Positions 36,998 to 46,361 are shown, numbered from the stretch's first letter. The stretch: 64,000 nt of DNA from Stenotrophomonas daejeonensis (GCF_001431505.1 NZ_LDJP01000070.1:1-64000); one strand, 5' to 3'. Made by a program: numbers and translations. The notes: generated by a model not told the origin, from the letters alone.

Positions 36998-38434
36998 ATG
37001 CGCCTCGGCCTGAAACTCTTCCTCGGTTTCTTCCTGATCGTCGGCATCGCCGCGTTCTTCGTGATGCGGGTGTTCGTCGGCGAGGTGAAGCCCGGCGTGC
37101 GCCAGGCGATGGAGTCCACGCTGGTCGACGCGGCCAACGTGCTGGCGGTGATGGCCGCGCCCGACCTGAAGGCCGGGCGCATGGCCGATGGTGATTTCGC
37201 CGCGCAGCTGGCCGCCGCGCAGCGGCGCGATCCCGGGGCGATGGTGTGGCGCTTTCCCAAGCGCAGCATCGATTACCGGGTCACCGTGACCGATGCGCGC
37301 GGCATCGTGGTGTACGACTCGCGCGGGCAGGACGTGGGCCGCGACAACTCGCGCTGGAACGACGTCTACCGCACCCTGCGCGGCCAGTACGGTGCGCGCT
37401 CCAGCCCCGAGGTGCCCGGCGATGAAACCCGCACGGTGATGCACGTGGCCGCGCCGGTGCGCGACCCGGGCGATGGTCGGACCCTGATCGGGGTGCTTAC
37501 CCTGGCGCAGCCCAACGACAGCATCGCCCCGTTCATCGCCGCCAGCCAGCGCGCCATCGTCGCGCGCGGGGCATGGCTGATCGGCCTGTCGGCACTGATT
37601 GGGTTGCTGATGACGTGGTGGCTGGCGCGCGGCATCGGCGGCTTGAGCCGCTATGCCAGGGCGGTCAGCGCCGGCGAGCCGGTGCCGCCGCCGAAGCCGC
37701 GCCGCGACGAGATCGGCGAGCTCGGGCAGGCGCTGGAAACCATGCGCCGCAAGCTGCAGGGCAAGGCCTACGTCGAGCAGTACGTGCAGTCGCTGACGCA
37801 CGAGATGAAGAGCCCGCTGGCGGCGATCCGCGGCGCCGCCGAGCTGCTGCAGGAACCGCTGCCCGAAGCCGAGCGGCAGCGTTTCGCCGCCAACATCGCG
37901 CAGCAGGAACGGCGCCTGACCGAAACCATCGACCAGTTGCTGCGGCTGGCCGAGGTGGAGCAGCACGGCTGGCTGCAGCACCGCGCGGCGCTGGACCTGT
38001 GCGTGCTGTGCCGGCAACTGGCCGAGGAGGCCGGGCCGCGCCTGCAGGCGGCGCGGCTGCGGCTGGAGTGCGGACTGCCCGGGCGGGCGCCGGTGCAGGG
38101 CGATGCGTTCCTGCTGCGGCAGGCGCTGGGCAACCTGCTGGACAACGCCATCGCGTTCTCGCCGGCCGGCGCGACCATCCTGCTGCGGGTGTGGCGGCAG
38201 GACGCGGGCTGGGAGGTGACGCTGGCCGATGCGGGCCCGGGCGTGCCGGACTACGCGCTGGAGCGGGTGTTCGAGCGCTTCTATTCGCTGGCGCGCCCAA
38301 ACAGCGGCCAGCGCAGTTCCGGGCTGGGGCTGCCGTTCGTGGCCGAGGTGGCGCGCCTGCATGGCGGGCGGGCGTGGTTGCGCAACCGCGCCGCGGGCGG
38401 CGCGGAGGCGAGTCTGTGGTTACCAACGACGTAG
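36998..38434 (+). CDS. creC: sensor histidine kinase CreC
   Basis: 478 residues, close to E. coli CreC (474). The N-terminal helix (LGLKLFLGFFLIVGIAAFFVM) and a second helix near residues 188-208 (AWLIGLSALIGLLMTWWLA) flank a periplasmic sensor with RGIVVYDSRGQDVGRDNSRWNDVYRTLRGQYGARS (split: VVYDSRGQDVGRDNSRWNDVY), typical of CreC. A HAMP region, the dimerisation helix with phosphoacceptor His268 in SLTHEMKSPLAAIRG, and the ATP-binding N, G1 and G2 boxes (LGNLLDNAIAF, DAGPGVPD, SSGLGLPFVAEV) follow. ATG at 36998 is chosen; no good ribosome binding site is visible because the CAACAG repeat ends just upstream. The stop codon TAG is supplied by a GTAG palindrome. Input signal unknown. Confidence 0.92.
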   Translation: MRLGLKLFLGFFLIVGIAAFFVMRVFVGEVKPGVRQAMESTLVDAANVLAVMAAPDLKAGRMADGDFAAQLAAAQRRDPGAMVWRFPKRSIDYRVTVTDARGIVVYDSRGQDVGRDNSRWNDVYRTLRGQYGARSSPEVPGDETRTVMHVAAPVRDPGDGRTLIGVLTLAQPNDSIAPFIAASQRAIVARGAWLIGLSALIGLLMTWWLARGIGGLSRYARAVSAGEPVPPPKPRRDEIGELGQALETMRRKLQGKAYVEQYVQSLTHEMKSPLAAIRGAAELLQEPLPEAERQRFAANIAQQERRLTETIDQLLRLAEVEQHGWLQHRAALDLCVLCRQLAEEAGPRLQAARLRLECGLPGRAPVQGDAFLLRQALGNLLDNAIAFSPAGATILLRVWRQDAGWEVTLADAGPGVPDYALERVFERFYSLARPNSGQRSSGLGLPFVAEVARLHGGRAWLRNRAAGGAEASLWLPTT

Positions 38435-38500
38435 GTGCCGGGCTTGCCCGGCACGGGGCTTCACCGGGAAAGCTTCATGCGGGGCAAGCCCCGCATCTAC
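38431..38500. repeat. GTAGGTGCCGGGCTT-type palindromic repeat overlapping the creC stop
   Basis: GTAGGTGCCGGGCTTGCCC starts the left part, and GGGGCAAGCCCCGCATCTAC ends the right part, a looser palindrome than the GTAGGTCGGGG type. The first bases GTAG contain the creC stop codon (ACG ACG TAG). Partial relatives lie at 12196 and 48639. Confidence 0.75.
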
Positions 38501-38519
38501 GCCAGTGGCGAGGCAGTCC

Positions 38520-41500
38520 CTATGCAGGGCTGTCGACGAAAGCTGGGTGGTCGGCCCGTGGCCGGCCCAGGTGGTAGCCCTGCACCATGTCCACGCCCAT
38601 CTCGCGCAGCATCTGCAGGGTCGCCTCGTTCTCGACGAATTCGGCCACGGTGAGCTTGCCCATGCCGCGCGCCACCTCGATGATGGCGCGCACGAACACC
38701 TGGTTGTCGCGCTCGTCCGGCAGGTTGCGGATGAACATGCCGTCGATCTTGAGCACGTCGGCCTGCAGGTTCTTGAGGTAGGCGAAGGACGAGAAGCCGG
38801 TGCCGAAGTCGTCCAGGCAGATCGGACAGCCGGTGTCGCGCAGGGCGGCGATGAAGCGCGCGGCGTCGCCCATGTCCGAGACCGCCGAGGTCTCGGTCAG
38901 TTCCACCAGCAGGCGGCGCGGCTCGACGTGGTGCTGCCGCAGCTGGCTGGCGATGTATTCCGGCAGCTCGGGGTCGTCGAAGGAGCGGCCGGAGATGTTG
39001 ATGGCGATGGCCGGCAGTTGCGGGTGGGCGGCCAGCAGGCGGATGCTTTCGCGGATCACCCAGCGGTCGATCTCGAGGATCTTGCCGCTCTTCTCGGCCG
39101 GCTCGATGAATTGCGCGGGCATGACGAGCCGGTCGGGGCTGGCTTCGTCCACCATGCGGATCAGGGCTTCCAGGTGCGCCAGCCGGCCGTCGCCGGCATG
39201 GTGCACGCCCTGGAAGTGCAGGCGCAGCAGGTCGTGTTCCAGTGCCCGCGCGATGCGGTCGTTCCAGGCCAGGCGGGTGGCCATTTCCCGCGAGCTGTCG
39301 CGGTCGGGGCGGTACACGTTCCAGCGGTTCTTGCCCAGGTGCTTGGCCTGGTACATCGCCGCGTCGGCGTGGGCGACCAGGTCCTGGGCGTTGTCGGCGT
39401 GGCCGGGGCAGTGGGCGATGCCCAGGCTGGTGGTCAGGCGCACGGTCTGCTCGTGCAGGCACAGCGGGGTCTGCGCGATCCGCTGCACGATGCGTTCGGC
39501 CAGGTGGCGGGCGTCGTCCAGGCTGGCGTGCGGCATCAGCACGGCGAATTCGTCGCCGCCCAGCCGGAACAGGGTTTCGCCGGCGCGGACCAGCGTGCGG
39601 ATCTCGACCGCCATGCGCCCGAGCACGCTGTCGCCGGCGCGGTGGCCGTAGGTGTCGTTGATGTACTTGAACTCGTCCAGGTCGAAGAACAGCAGGGCGA
39701 CCTGGCTCGGCGTGCGCTCGGCATCGTGGAAGAAGCGGGCAAGCTCGTCCTCGAAACGGCGCCGGTTGTAGAGGTTGGTCAGCGGGTCGTGCTGGGCCAG
39801 GCGCACCAGCTGCTCGGCGGTGCGGCGCTCCTCGGTCACGTCCTCCTGTACCCACAGCCGGCCGATGTAGTGGCCCTGCGCGTCATGCACCGGGTAGGCG
39901 TTGTGCATGATGATGCGGTTGTCGTGCAGGCGGATTTCCAGCTGCCGGGAGGCGTCCGGCGAGGCGATGGCGTCTTCCAGTCGTTCCAGCACCGCCTGCG
40001 GGTCGACCATCTGTGCCCGCGCCGCTTCCAGCCCTTCGTGGGTGGTCTGGCCGATCAGCGTCCTGCTCGCAGGCAGTTTCCACATCGCCAGCATGGCGGC
40101 GTTGCAGTAGGTCACCCGGTTCTCGTTGTTGACGAACAGGATGCCCAGGTCCATCGCCCCGAGCAGCGCCAGCAGGCGCGCGCGCTCCTCTTCCAGCCGG
40201 GTCATGAACTGGCGGCGCTCGTCCACCTCGTTCTGCAGGGCCTGCGCATGGGCCGCCTGCAGGGAGCGCTGCTGCACCAGTTCGCCGACCATGTCATCGA
40301 ACGCGCCGGCCAGGCGGCCCAGCTCGTCGTCGCCCTGCATGGCGATCGGCGTGGGCTCGCCGCCCTGGCCCAGTTCGTCGACCGCGCGGGTCAGGCGGTC
40401 CAGCGGCACCGCGAACAGCGAATGCACCCGCCGGCGCAGCAGCCACGTCGCTGGCAGCAGGCAGATGATGCCGAAGCCGGACAGGGCCAGCAGCCCCCAC
40501 ATCAGCAGGTGGTTCACCCGCGCCTGCGGCAGCAGGTAGACCTGGTACCAGCCCGGCCCGTGGATCTTCGACCAGGCCACCCACTGGCTGCCGTCGGGGG
40601 AGCGCCCGGCGCCGCTGTCGGCGCCGGATTGGCGGATCATCCGGTGCGCCTGCGCCAGCAGCGGGTCGTCGAGGGTGGACAGGCGCAACTGGCCGTCGGC
40701 GGCGGCGATGCGCTGGCGCAGGCGCGGGTGGGCGATCAGGTCGCCGCCGGCGCTCATGACCAGTTGCGTGCCCTGGTCCGCGTCGCCGCCATCGGCGCTC
40801 CGGTCGACCAGCGTCTGGATCGAGACGTCGTGCCCCAGCGTGCCGGCCCAGCGCCCCTGCCAGTCCAGCGGCTTGATCACCGACACCATCCACGTGTCGG
40901 CCTGTTCGTCCAGGTAGACCGGGGTCCAGAACAGCGTGCGCTGCGGGTTGCGGCGTGGGTCGGCGCCGAGCATCGTCGGGTAGCCGGTGTTGGTGGCGCT
41001 GGCGTCCGCGCCGCTGCCCCAGTCCACGCCGGGCGAATACACCATCAGCCCGTCCTCGACGAAATCCATGTAGACCGAGAAGAACGGCGGCGCCAGCGCC
41101 GGCCCCTGTTCGCGCAGCAGGTCGTAGGCGATGACCGCGCGCAGCCGCGCCGATTCGTCCAGCCCCTGCGCTGGCTGGTGCAGGTAGAGGGTGGGGGCGT
41201 GATCGGGGTCCACGTGCTCGGGGCGCAGCCGCCACAGGCCGTCGGCGTTGCGTGCGAACAGCGTGTCGAAGCGGGCGAGGGCGTCGGCGTGGTCGGCGGC
41301 TTCCAGCCGCCGCAGCAACTCGCGGTGCAGGCGCCGCACGCTTTGCTCGGCTTGCAGGAACAGCCCTTCGCTGGCCCGCGCGCGCAGTTCGACGGTGTGC
41401 TGCGCCACCAGCGGCACCACCTTGTCGGCGGCCATGCGCATGGCCAGGTAGCCGAGGGCGGAAAGCAGCAGGAGGAGGGTGAGGAACAGGCCCCAGATGC

Positions 41501-41549
41501 TCAGTGACAGCCGGTGGATCAGCGAAGCGCGGGGCCGTGGGTGCAGCAC
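38520..41549 (-). CDS. membrane sensor GGDEF/EAL protein (c-di-GMP synthesis/degradation)
   Basis: 1009 residues. Two transmembrane helices (about residues 13-37 and 350-370) bracket a large periplasmic Cache-like sensor. Inside the cell follow HAMP, coiled coil, a PAS domain (ILFVNNENRVTYCNAAMLAMW), a GGDEF domain with intact RLGGDEF (residue ~664), and an EAL domain with LEALIRM (Glu794), INISGRSF, VELTET and DDFGTGFSSF (Asp913). The inhibitory RxxD site is not present (R-A-G-E). Both catalytic sites look intact, so net direction cannot be predicted. The GTG at 41549 has GAAGGAA just upstream; the longer ATG at 41606 falls inside the -10 element. It is divergent from creD and faces creC. 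Confidence 0.9.
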   Translation of the reverse strand: MLHPRPRASLIHRLSLSIWGLFLTLLLLLSALGYLAMRMAADKVVPLVAQHTVELRARASEGLFLQAEQSVRRLHRELLRRLEAADHADALARFDTLFARNADGLWRLRPEHVDPDHAPTLYLHQPAQGLDESARLRAVIAYDLLREQGPALAPPFFSVYMDFVEDGLMVYSPGVDWGSGADASATNTGYPTMLGADPRRNPQRTLFWTPVYLDEQADTWMVSVIKPLDWQGRWAGTLGHDVSIQTLVDRSADGGDADQGTQLVMSAGGDLIAHPRLRQRIAAADGQLRLSTLDDPLLAQAHRMIRQSGADSGAGRSPDGSQWVAWSKIHGPGWYQVYLLPQARVNHLLMWGLLALSGFGIICLLPATWLLRRRVHSLFAVPLDRLTRAVDELGQGGEPTPIAMQGDDELGRLAGAFDDMVGELVQQRSLQAAHAQALQNEVDERRQFMTRLEEERARLLALLGAMDLGILFVNNENRVTYCNAAMLAMWKLPASRTLIGQTTHEGLEAARAQMVDPQAVLERLEDAIASPDASRQLEIRLHDNRIIMHNAYPVHDAQGHYIGRLWVQEDVTEERRTAEQLVRLAQHDPLTNLYNRRRFEDELARFFHDAERTPSQVALLFFDLDEFKYINDTYGHRAGDSVLGRMAVEIRTLVRAGETLFRLGGDEFAVLMPHASLDDARHLAERIVQRIAQTPLCLHEQTVRLTTSLGIAHCPGHADNAQDLVAHADAAMYQAKHLGKNRWNVYRPDRDSSREMATRLAWNDRIARALEHDLLRLHFQGVHHAGDGRLAHLEALIRMVDEASPDRLVMPAQFIEPAEKSGKILEIDRWVIRESIRLLAAHPQLPAIAINISGRSFDDPELPEYIASQLRQHHVEPRRLLVELTETSAVSDMGDAARFIAALRDTGCPICLDDFGTGFSSFAYLKNLQADVLKIDGMFIRNLPDERDNQVFVRAIIEVARGMGKLTVAEFVENEATLQMLREMGVDMVQGYHLGRPRADHPAFVDSPA

Positions 41550-41605
41550 GTGGGGTTCCTTCGGGGGAATGGAATGCTGGACGACCGGAAGCGCATGAAT
41601 ACGCA

Positions 41606-41634
41606 TTCATACTATGCTGCACGGGCAGCCGCAA
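41606..41634 (-). promoter_or_regulatory. promoter of the GGDEF/EAL gene
   Basis: On the minus strand TTGCGG (41634-41629) and TATGAA (41611-41606) are 17 bp apart. The inverted repeat ATGAAT-ACGC-ATTCAT (41595-41610) overlaps the -10 and start site, so it could be an operator. The position rules out the ATG at 41606 as a translation start. Confidence 0.6.
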
Positions 41635-41685
41635 GCATCCGAGAGCATTTGCGATTGACTTTGTGCCGCGCTGTATCCGCGCGAC

Positions 41686-41701
41686 TTCACGCCCACTTCA
41701 A
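41686..41701 (+). promoter_or_regulatory. cre-tag-like CreB binding site
   Basis: TTCAC-GCCCAC-TTCAA matches the cre-tag consensus TTCAC-N6-TTCAC with one mismatch. It lies 65 bp before the creD ATG and about 50 bp behind the promoter of the divergent GGDEF/EAL gene. creD is a classic cre-tag gene, which supports the call. Confidence 0.75.
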
Positions 41702-41766
41702 ATTCGCCACAAACCCCGCTCACCGGCCGCGCCGAAGCTGCTCCCGTTTCCACACGAGGACGGGAC

Positions 41767-43095
41767 ATGAATTCCATGAAGCTGTTGTTGCGGTTCGCCA
41801 TCGTCGGCGGGCTGGTGGTGTTGCTGCTGGTGCCGCTGCTGCTGATCCGCGGCACGATCAACGAGCGCGAGCGCTACCGCGACCAGGCCATCGAGCGGGT
41901 GGCGCAGAGCCGGGCCGGCGAGCAGTCGCTGGTGGGGCCGGTGCGGGTGCTGCCGTGGACGCAGCAGCGCGAGGTCGAGGTGGTCGACGCCGGCGGCCTG
42001 CGCAAGACCGAGCTGCAGACCGAGCGCGGCTACGAGCTGCAGATGCCCCGGCATCTGCGGGTACAGGGCGATATGCGCCCGGACGAGCGCCGCATCGGTC
42101 TGTTCCGGGTGCCGGTGTACAGCTGGCATGCGCGGGTGCAGGCCGAGTTCGACGACCTGCCCTATGCGGCGGTGCCCGGCCGCCACTACGAGCAGCCCTA
42201 TCTGGCGCTGGGCATCGCCGACGTGCGCGGCCTGGTCGGCACGCCCAACCTGCGCGTGGATGGCCGCGCGCTGGCCCTGCAGGCCGGCTCCGGCGTGCTG
42301 GAGGCGAACAGCAAGGGCCTGCATGCGCCGCTGGCGCCGCAATTCGATGAGCGCGGCGGCACGTTGGCCGACGGCCGCAAGGTCGAGCTGGAATTCGTGC
42401 TCGACGGTACCCGCTCGCTGTCGGTGGTGCCGGTGGGCGACGACACCCGCGTGGCGCTGTCCTCGCCGTGGCCGCACCCGCTGTTCGGCGGCAGCTTCCT
42501 GCCCAACGAGCGCAGCATCGACGATGCCGGCTTCAAGGCCGAATGGGCGGTGTCCTCGCTGGCCTCGGCGGCGCAGGCGCAGTTGCGCCGGGACCTGGTG
42601 GCCGACGCGGTGGTCGAGTCGCTGCAGGTGGCGCTGGTCGACCCGGTCGATGTCTATACCCAGGCCGACCGCGCCAGCAAGTACGGCATCCTGTTCGTGC
42701 TGCTGACCTTCGTCGGCTTCGTGCTGTTCGAGCTGATCAAGCGCCTGAAGATCCACCCGCTGCAGTACCTGCTGGTGGGGCTGGCGCTGGCGATCTTCTT
42801 CCTGCTGCTGCTGAGCCTGTCCGAGCACGTCCCGTTCCTGTGGGCCTACCTGGCCTCGGCGGCCGCGTGCATCGGCCTGCAGGGCTTCTACCTGAGCGGC
42901 GCGCTGCACAGCTGGAAGCGCGGGCTGGGGTTCTCGGCGATGCTCACCCTGTTGTACGGCGTGCTCTACCTGCTGCTGGATTCGGAGAACAACGCGCTGC
43001 TGCTGGGCTCGCTGCTGCTGTTCGGCATCCTCGCGGCGATCATGTGGATCACCCGCAAGGTGGACTGGTACGACGTCGGCGGCAGCCTGCGATGA
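41767..43095 (+). CDS. creD: inner-membrane protein CreD
   Basis: A 442-residue inner-membrane protein of the Cre regulon, linked to cell-envelope stability and beta-lactam response; its biochemical role is unknown. The N-terminal helix (LLRFAIVGGLVVLLLVPLLLI) leads to a periplasmic domain ending near residue 295 (GFKAEWAVSSLA). RRDLVADAVVESLQVALVDPVDVYTQADRASKYGILFVLLTFVGFVLFEL is the CreD hallmark (split: VDPVDVYTQADRASKYG), then four or five helices to the C-terminus. A cre-tag-like site lies 65 bp upstream. A small gene overlaps its stop codon (ATGA). It is separated from creC by the inverted GGDEF/EAL gene. Confidence 0.93.
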   Translation: MNSMKLLLRFAIVGGLVVLLLVPLLLIRGTINERERYRDQAIERVAQSRAGEQSLVGPVRVLPWTQQREVEVVDAGGLRKTELQTERGYELQMPRHLRVQGDMRPDERRIGLFRVPVYSWHARVQAEFDDLPYAAVPGRHYEQPYLALGIADVRGLVGTPNLRVDGRALALQAGSGVLEANSKGLHAPLAPQFDERGGTLADGRKVELEFVLDGTRSLSVVPVGDDTRVALSSPWPHPLFGGSFLPNERSIDDAGFKAEWAVSSLASAAQAQLRRDLVADAVVESLQVALVDPVDVYTQADRASKYGILFVLLTFVGFVLFELIKRLKIHPLQYLLVGLALAIFFLLLLSLSEHVPFLWAYLASAAACIGLQGFYLSGALHSWKRGLGFSAMLTLLYGVLYLLLDSENNALLLGSLLLFGILAAIMWITRKVDWYDVGGSLR

Positions 43096-43478
43096 ACCCC
43101 ATGCGCCTGCGCATCAGGCTCCTGCGGCGGCTGCGGCAATGGCTGCCGCCGGGGCTGGCGGAAAAGGTGGCGCTGGCCGAGCCGGGCGCAGGCTGGCCCG
43201 GTTCGCCACTGGCGCGGCTGGCGCTGGGAGCGGGCGGCAGCGGCCGCCTGCGCCTGCGGCTGGAACATGGGGTCGCGGCGGCGATCCGCCGGCGGGGCAT
43301 GGAGGGCCTGCCGGCCGCGCCGGACTGGGGCGGCTGGCAGTCGCTGGGCCGTCGCCGGCTGCACTTCAAGGCGGTTCGGCCGGAAGGGCGGCAGGTGTTG
43401 CTGCTGGATGCACTGCACGAATGCGTATGGCTGCTGTGGCGCGAACCACCACCGGTGCGGATGAACCGGAAATATTGA
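43092..43478 (+). CDS. small basic protein coupled to creD, unknown function
   Basis: 128 residues, rich in Arg and Leu, with no membrane helix or signal peptide. The start codon overlaps the creD stop (ATGA), which suggests coupled translation. The body has a segment LRLRLEHGVAAAIRRRGMEGLPAAPDWGGWQSLGRRRLHFKAV followed by a hydrophobic strand VLLLDALHECVWLLWREPPPV. I do not recognise the family. It could be an accessory of CreD. A short open frame in high-GC DNA could be an artefact, but the strict ATGA overlap argues against that. Confidence 0.55.
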   Translation: MNPMRLRIRLLRRLRQWLPPGLAEKVALAEPGAGWPGSPLARLALGAGGSGRLRLRLEHGVAAAIRRRGMEGLPAAPDWGGWQSLGRRRLHFKAVRPEGRQVLLLDALHECVWLLWREPPPVRMNRKY

Positions 43479-43525
43479 GTGCCGTTGAGCGCTTCTCCCC
43501 CGAGGGAACGGGGGAGAGCGTTGCA

Positions 43526-43594
43526 CCGTAGGTCGGGGTTACATCCCCGACGGCTGCAGACTCGAAGCGTCGGGGGTGTAACCCCGACCTACGG
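43526..43594. repeat. SMAG/GTAG palindromic repeat
   Basis: CCGTAGGTCGGGGTTACATC pairs with its complement ending CCCCGACCTACGG. It lies between the creD-linked gene and the convergent suhB. Confidence 0.88.
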
Positions 43595-43611
43595 CGCAGG
43601 CGGCCGCAACG

Positions 43612-43637
43612 AAAAACGGCACCTTCGCGGTGCCGTT
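43612..43637 (-). terminator. rho-independent terminator of suhB
   Basis: On the minus strand AACGGCACC pairs with GGTGCCGTT around a 5-base loop, followed by TTTCGTT. Confidence 0.75.
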
Positions 43638-43660
43638 CTTCATGAAGCCAGGCGCATCGA

Positions 43661-44488
43661 TCAGAACTTCGGGTCGAACTCGGCGGCGTGGCCGGTGTTG
43701 ACGATCACCTTCTGCAGCGCTTCGCAGACCTTCAGGTTGCCGGCGACGACCTGCTGGGCTTCCGGGCCCTTGTCGTCCATGCGTGCCAGCGTGGCGCCGC
43801 GGTAGTTGCAGACCTTGCCGCCGGCCTCGCGCACCAGCAGCACGCCGGCGGCGATGTCCCACGCCTTCACCCCGGCCTCGAAATAGGCGTCGGCGCGGCC
43901 GCAGGCGACGTAGGCCAGGTCCAGCGCGGCCGAGCCGGTGCGGCGGATGTCCTCGGCCTGCGCCAGCAGCGCCTCGACGGTCTTGAGCTGGCTGCCGGCC
44001 CGGGCGCGCTCGCGCGGGGCGAAGCCGGTGTGGATCGTCGTGCCTTCCAGGTCCTTGCGCTCGGCCACGCGGATGCGGCGGTCGTTCAGCACCGCGCCGT
44101 TGCCGCGCGAGGCGGTGAACAGCTCGTTGCGCAGCGGGTCGAAGATCACCGCGTCGGTCGGCTCGCCGTTCTCGACCAGGGCGATGGACACGCAGTAGTG
44201 CGGGAAGCCGCGCAGGTAGTTGCTGGTGCCGTCGAGCGGGTCGATCACCCACATCTGCCGGCCGCTGCCCTGCACGCCGCCTTCCTCGCCATAGATGCCG
44301 TAGTCGGGATAGGCGCGCTTGAGTTCCTTGACGATGACCTTCTCGGCATCGGCATCCACCTCGCTGGCGTAATCCATCCGGCCCTTCTGCACCACGTTCA
44401 GCGCTTCGAGCTTGTTGATGTTGCGCAACAGGACGTTGCCGGCGAGGCGTGCGGCCTTGACCATGACGGTGACGGCGGGTTTCTGCAT
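43661..44488 (-). CDS. suhB: inositol-1-monophosphatase SuhB
   Basis: 275 residues. The enzyme dephosphorylates inositol phosphates, and in E. coli SuhB also joins the ribosomal antitermination complex. Metal ligands are seen in YGIYGEEGG (Glu), [19 protein letters not shown] (Asp, Asp) and [16 protein letters not shown] (Asp). The N-terminus [23 protein letters not shown] is close to that of E. coli SuhB, as is the length. GGGAG lies upstream of the ATG at 44488. The trmJ gene is divergent, with 120 bp between, as in other gamma-proteobacteria. A terminator follows at 43612. Confidence 0.95.
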   Translation of the reverse strand: MQKPAVTVMVKAARLAGNVLLRNINKLEALNVVQKGRMDYASEVDADAEKVIVKELKRAYPDYGIYGEEGGVQGSGRQMWVIDPLDGTSNYLRGFPHYCVSIALVENGEPTDAVIFDPLRNELFTASRGNGAVLNDRRIRVAERKDLEGTTIHTGFAPRERARAGSQLKTVEALLAQAEDIRRTGSAALDLAYVACGRADAYFEAGVKAWDIAAGVLLVREAGGKVCNYRGATLARMDDKGPEAQQVVAGNLKVCEALQKVIVNTGHAAEFDPKF

Positions 44489-44608
44489 GGCGGAAGGCTC
44501 CCGGGGAGGCGAAAGGATGGATTGGCGGGGGAAAAGAGCGGCGCCGGCGCGCTGGCCGGCCGCGCAGTTTACCATCTGCGGCTGTCCCGCTCCTGACTTT
44601 CGCCCGCC

Positions 44609-45376
44609 ATGCCGTCCTCGCCGTCCCGCACCGCCCGCATCCGCTTCGTCCTCGTCGGTACCCAGCACCCGGGCAACATCGGCGCCGCGGCCCGGGCGAT
44701 GAAGACGATGGGCCTGTCGCGGCTGGTGCTGGTGGCGCCGGAAAAGCCGCTGGACGAGGTGGCCTACCGCCGCTCGGCTGGCGCCGAGGACGTGCTCGGC
44801 GACGCCCCGGTGTTCGCCGCGCTGGCCGAGGCGGTGGCCGATTGCCGGCTGGTGCTGGGCTGCACGGCGCGCTCGCGCCGCGTGCAGCTGGAGGAGTTGC
44901 TGCCGGAGGTCGCCGGCCAGCGCGCCGTGGCCAGGGCCGCCGAACCGGCCGAGGTGGCCTTCGTGTTCGGCCGCGAGCGCACCGGCCTGAGCAACGACGA
45001 ACTGCAGTTGTGCCACGCCGCCGTGCACATCCCGTCCAACCCGGAGTTCAGTTCCTTGAACCTCGCCGCGGCGGTGCAGGTGCTGGCCTACGAGGTGCGC
45101 ATGGCCGGGCTGGAGGGCGTGGCGCCGGCACCGGCTGGGCCGGGCCACGGCGAGGCAGCGGCCAGCCATGCCCAGGTCGAGGGGCTGTTCGGGCAGCTGG
45201 GCGACACCCTCGAACAGATCGACTTCCACAAGGGCCGCGCGCCGGAATCGGCGATGCGCAAGCTGCGGCGCCTGTTCATGAAGGCCGAGCTGTCCGAGCA
45301 GGAGGTGCGGCTGCTGCGCGGCATCCTTTCCGACGCCCAGCGCATGGCGCGGCTGGCGACGGACGGGAAAAACTGA
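44609..45376 (+). CDS. trmJ: tRNA (cytidine/uridine-32-2'-O-)-methyltransferase TrmJ
   Basis: A 255-residue SPOUT methyltransferase modifying position 32 of the tRNA anticodon loop. [26 protein letters not shown] is the family's RNA-binding N-motif (split: [18 protein letters not shown]). The knotted cofactor site is built from [17 protein letters not shown] and [23 protein letters not shown]. The C-terminal dimerisation helix ([28 protein letters not shown]) is typical. Length agrees with E. coli TrmJ (246). The gene is divergent from suhB. The next gene, for a binding protein, starts 64 bp downstream. Confidence 0.95.
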   Translation: MPSSPSRTARIRFVLVGTQHPGNIGAAARAMKTMGLSRLVLVAPEKPLDEVAYRRSAGAEDVLGDAPVFAALAEAVADCRLVLGCTARSRRVQLEELLPEVAGQRAVARAAEPAEVAFVFGRERTGLSNDELQLCHAAVHIPSNPEFSSLNLAAAVQVLAYEVRMAGLEGVAPAPAGPGHGEAAASHAQVEGLFGQLGDTLEQIDFHKGRAPESAMRKLRRLFMKAELSEQEVRLLRGILSDAQRMARLATDGKN

Positions 45377-45440
45377 GAACTGCGTCATCCGGGGAAAATT
45401 TTCGGCTAGTCTTTGCGGACACTCTTGGGGAGTTGCCGGT

Positions 45441-46361
45441 TTGCACGTTTCACGATGGCTCCGGGGAGCCGTGTTGTTGTTGTCCGTCGCGTTGCCGGTG
45501 GTGGGGCTGGCGGCCGATCGTTCGGTACTGGTGCTGGGGCGCCTGAGCGACGATCCGAAGTCCCATTACGAACAATTGAAACCGTTGCTGGACTACGTGG
45601 TCCCGCGGATGCGCGACGTGGGGATCGTCGAGGGCCGCATCCTGATGGCCAAGGACCTGCAGCAGATGGCCAGCTACCTGCGCCGCGGCCGGGTGGACTG
45701 GGTCACCGAAACCTCCGGCACCGCGATGGCCCTGCGCCAGCGCAGCGGCGCCGAACCGCTGCTGCTGACCGAACGCAACGGCGTGGCGCGCTACCACAGC
45801 GTGTTCTTCGTCCGCCGCGACAGCCCGGTCAACACCCTGGAGGACCTGAAGGGGCGCACGCTGGCGATGCAGAGCGCGTGGTCCACCAGTTCCTACCTGG
45901 TGCCGGCGATGGAGCTGCTGGCCCGCGGCATCCGCCCGGAGATACTGCTGACGCCGCAGGACACGCCCACCGCCGACACCGTGGGCTACGTCTTCGCCCG
46001 TTCCGAACTGAACATCTCCACCTACGTGCACAAGCGCGTGGTCGATGCCGGCGTGATCAGCAACATCGACTGGCAGAACGAGCAGCGCATGCCGGCGGTG
46101 TTCCGCCGCGACATGCGGATCCTCTATGAAAGCGGGCAGGAAGTGCCGCGCGCGGTGGAAATGGTGCGCACCGGGCTCGACCCGGCGGTGCGCGCGCGGC
46201 TGCAGGAAGTGCTGCTGGAAGCCAGCCACGACCCGGTCGCCGGCCCGGCGCTGCACAAGTTCTTCGGCACCACCGCCTTCCACCGCATCGACCCGGCCAG
46301 CCAGCAGGCGCTGGAACGCCTGCGCGGCGGCCTGGCGCGGGTGCGCCTGGAGGTGGAATGA
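45441..46361 (+). CDS. PhnD-like periplasmic binding protein, probable sensor partner
   Basis: 306 residues with a signal peptide ([25 protein letters not shown]). The mature protein has the phosphate/phosphonate-binding (PhnD/TctC-like) two-lobe pattern: [27 protein letters not shown], a [16 protein letters not shown] hinge, [32 protein letters not shown] (split: [18 protein letters not shown]), and [23 protein letters not shown]. The start is TTG at 45441, with GGGGAG eight bases before it. No ABC transporter is nearby. Instead the stop overlaps the start of a GGDEF/EAL gene (ATGA), so the two are co-translated. By analogy with NspS-MbaA it is likely to be the ligand sensor for that membrane enzyme. 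The ligand is unknown. Confidence 0.82.
   Translation: MHVSRWLRGAVLLLSVALPVVGLAADRSVLVLGRLSDDPKSHYEQLKPLLDYVVPRMRDVGIVEGRILMAKDLQQMASYLRRGRVDWVTETSGTAMALRQRSGAEPLLLTERNGVARYHSVFFVRRDSPVNTLEDLKGRTLAMQSAWSTSSYLVPAMELLARGIRPEILLTPQDTPTADTVGYVFARSELNISTYVHKRVVDAGVISNIDWQNEQRMPAVFRRDMRILYESGQEVPRAVEMVRTGLDPAVRARLQEVLLEASHDPVAGPALHKFFGTTAFHRIDPASQQALERLRGGLARVRLEVE

Noticed and set aside
38229-41507. Long plus-strand open frame opposite the GGDEF/EAL gene
   Set aside because: Shadow of a well-supported gene on the other strand.
41604-41606. ATG at 41606 as start of the GGDEF/EAL protein
   Set aside because: It overlaps the -10 element of the gene's own promoter; the GTG at 41549 has a good ribosome binding site.
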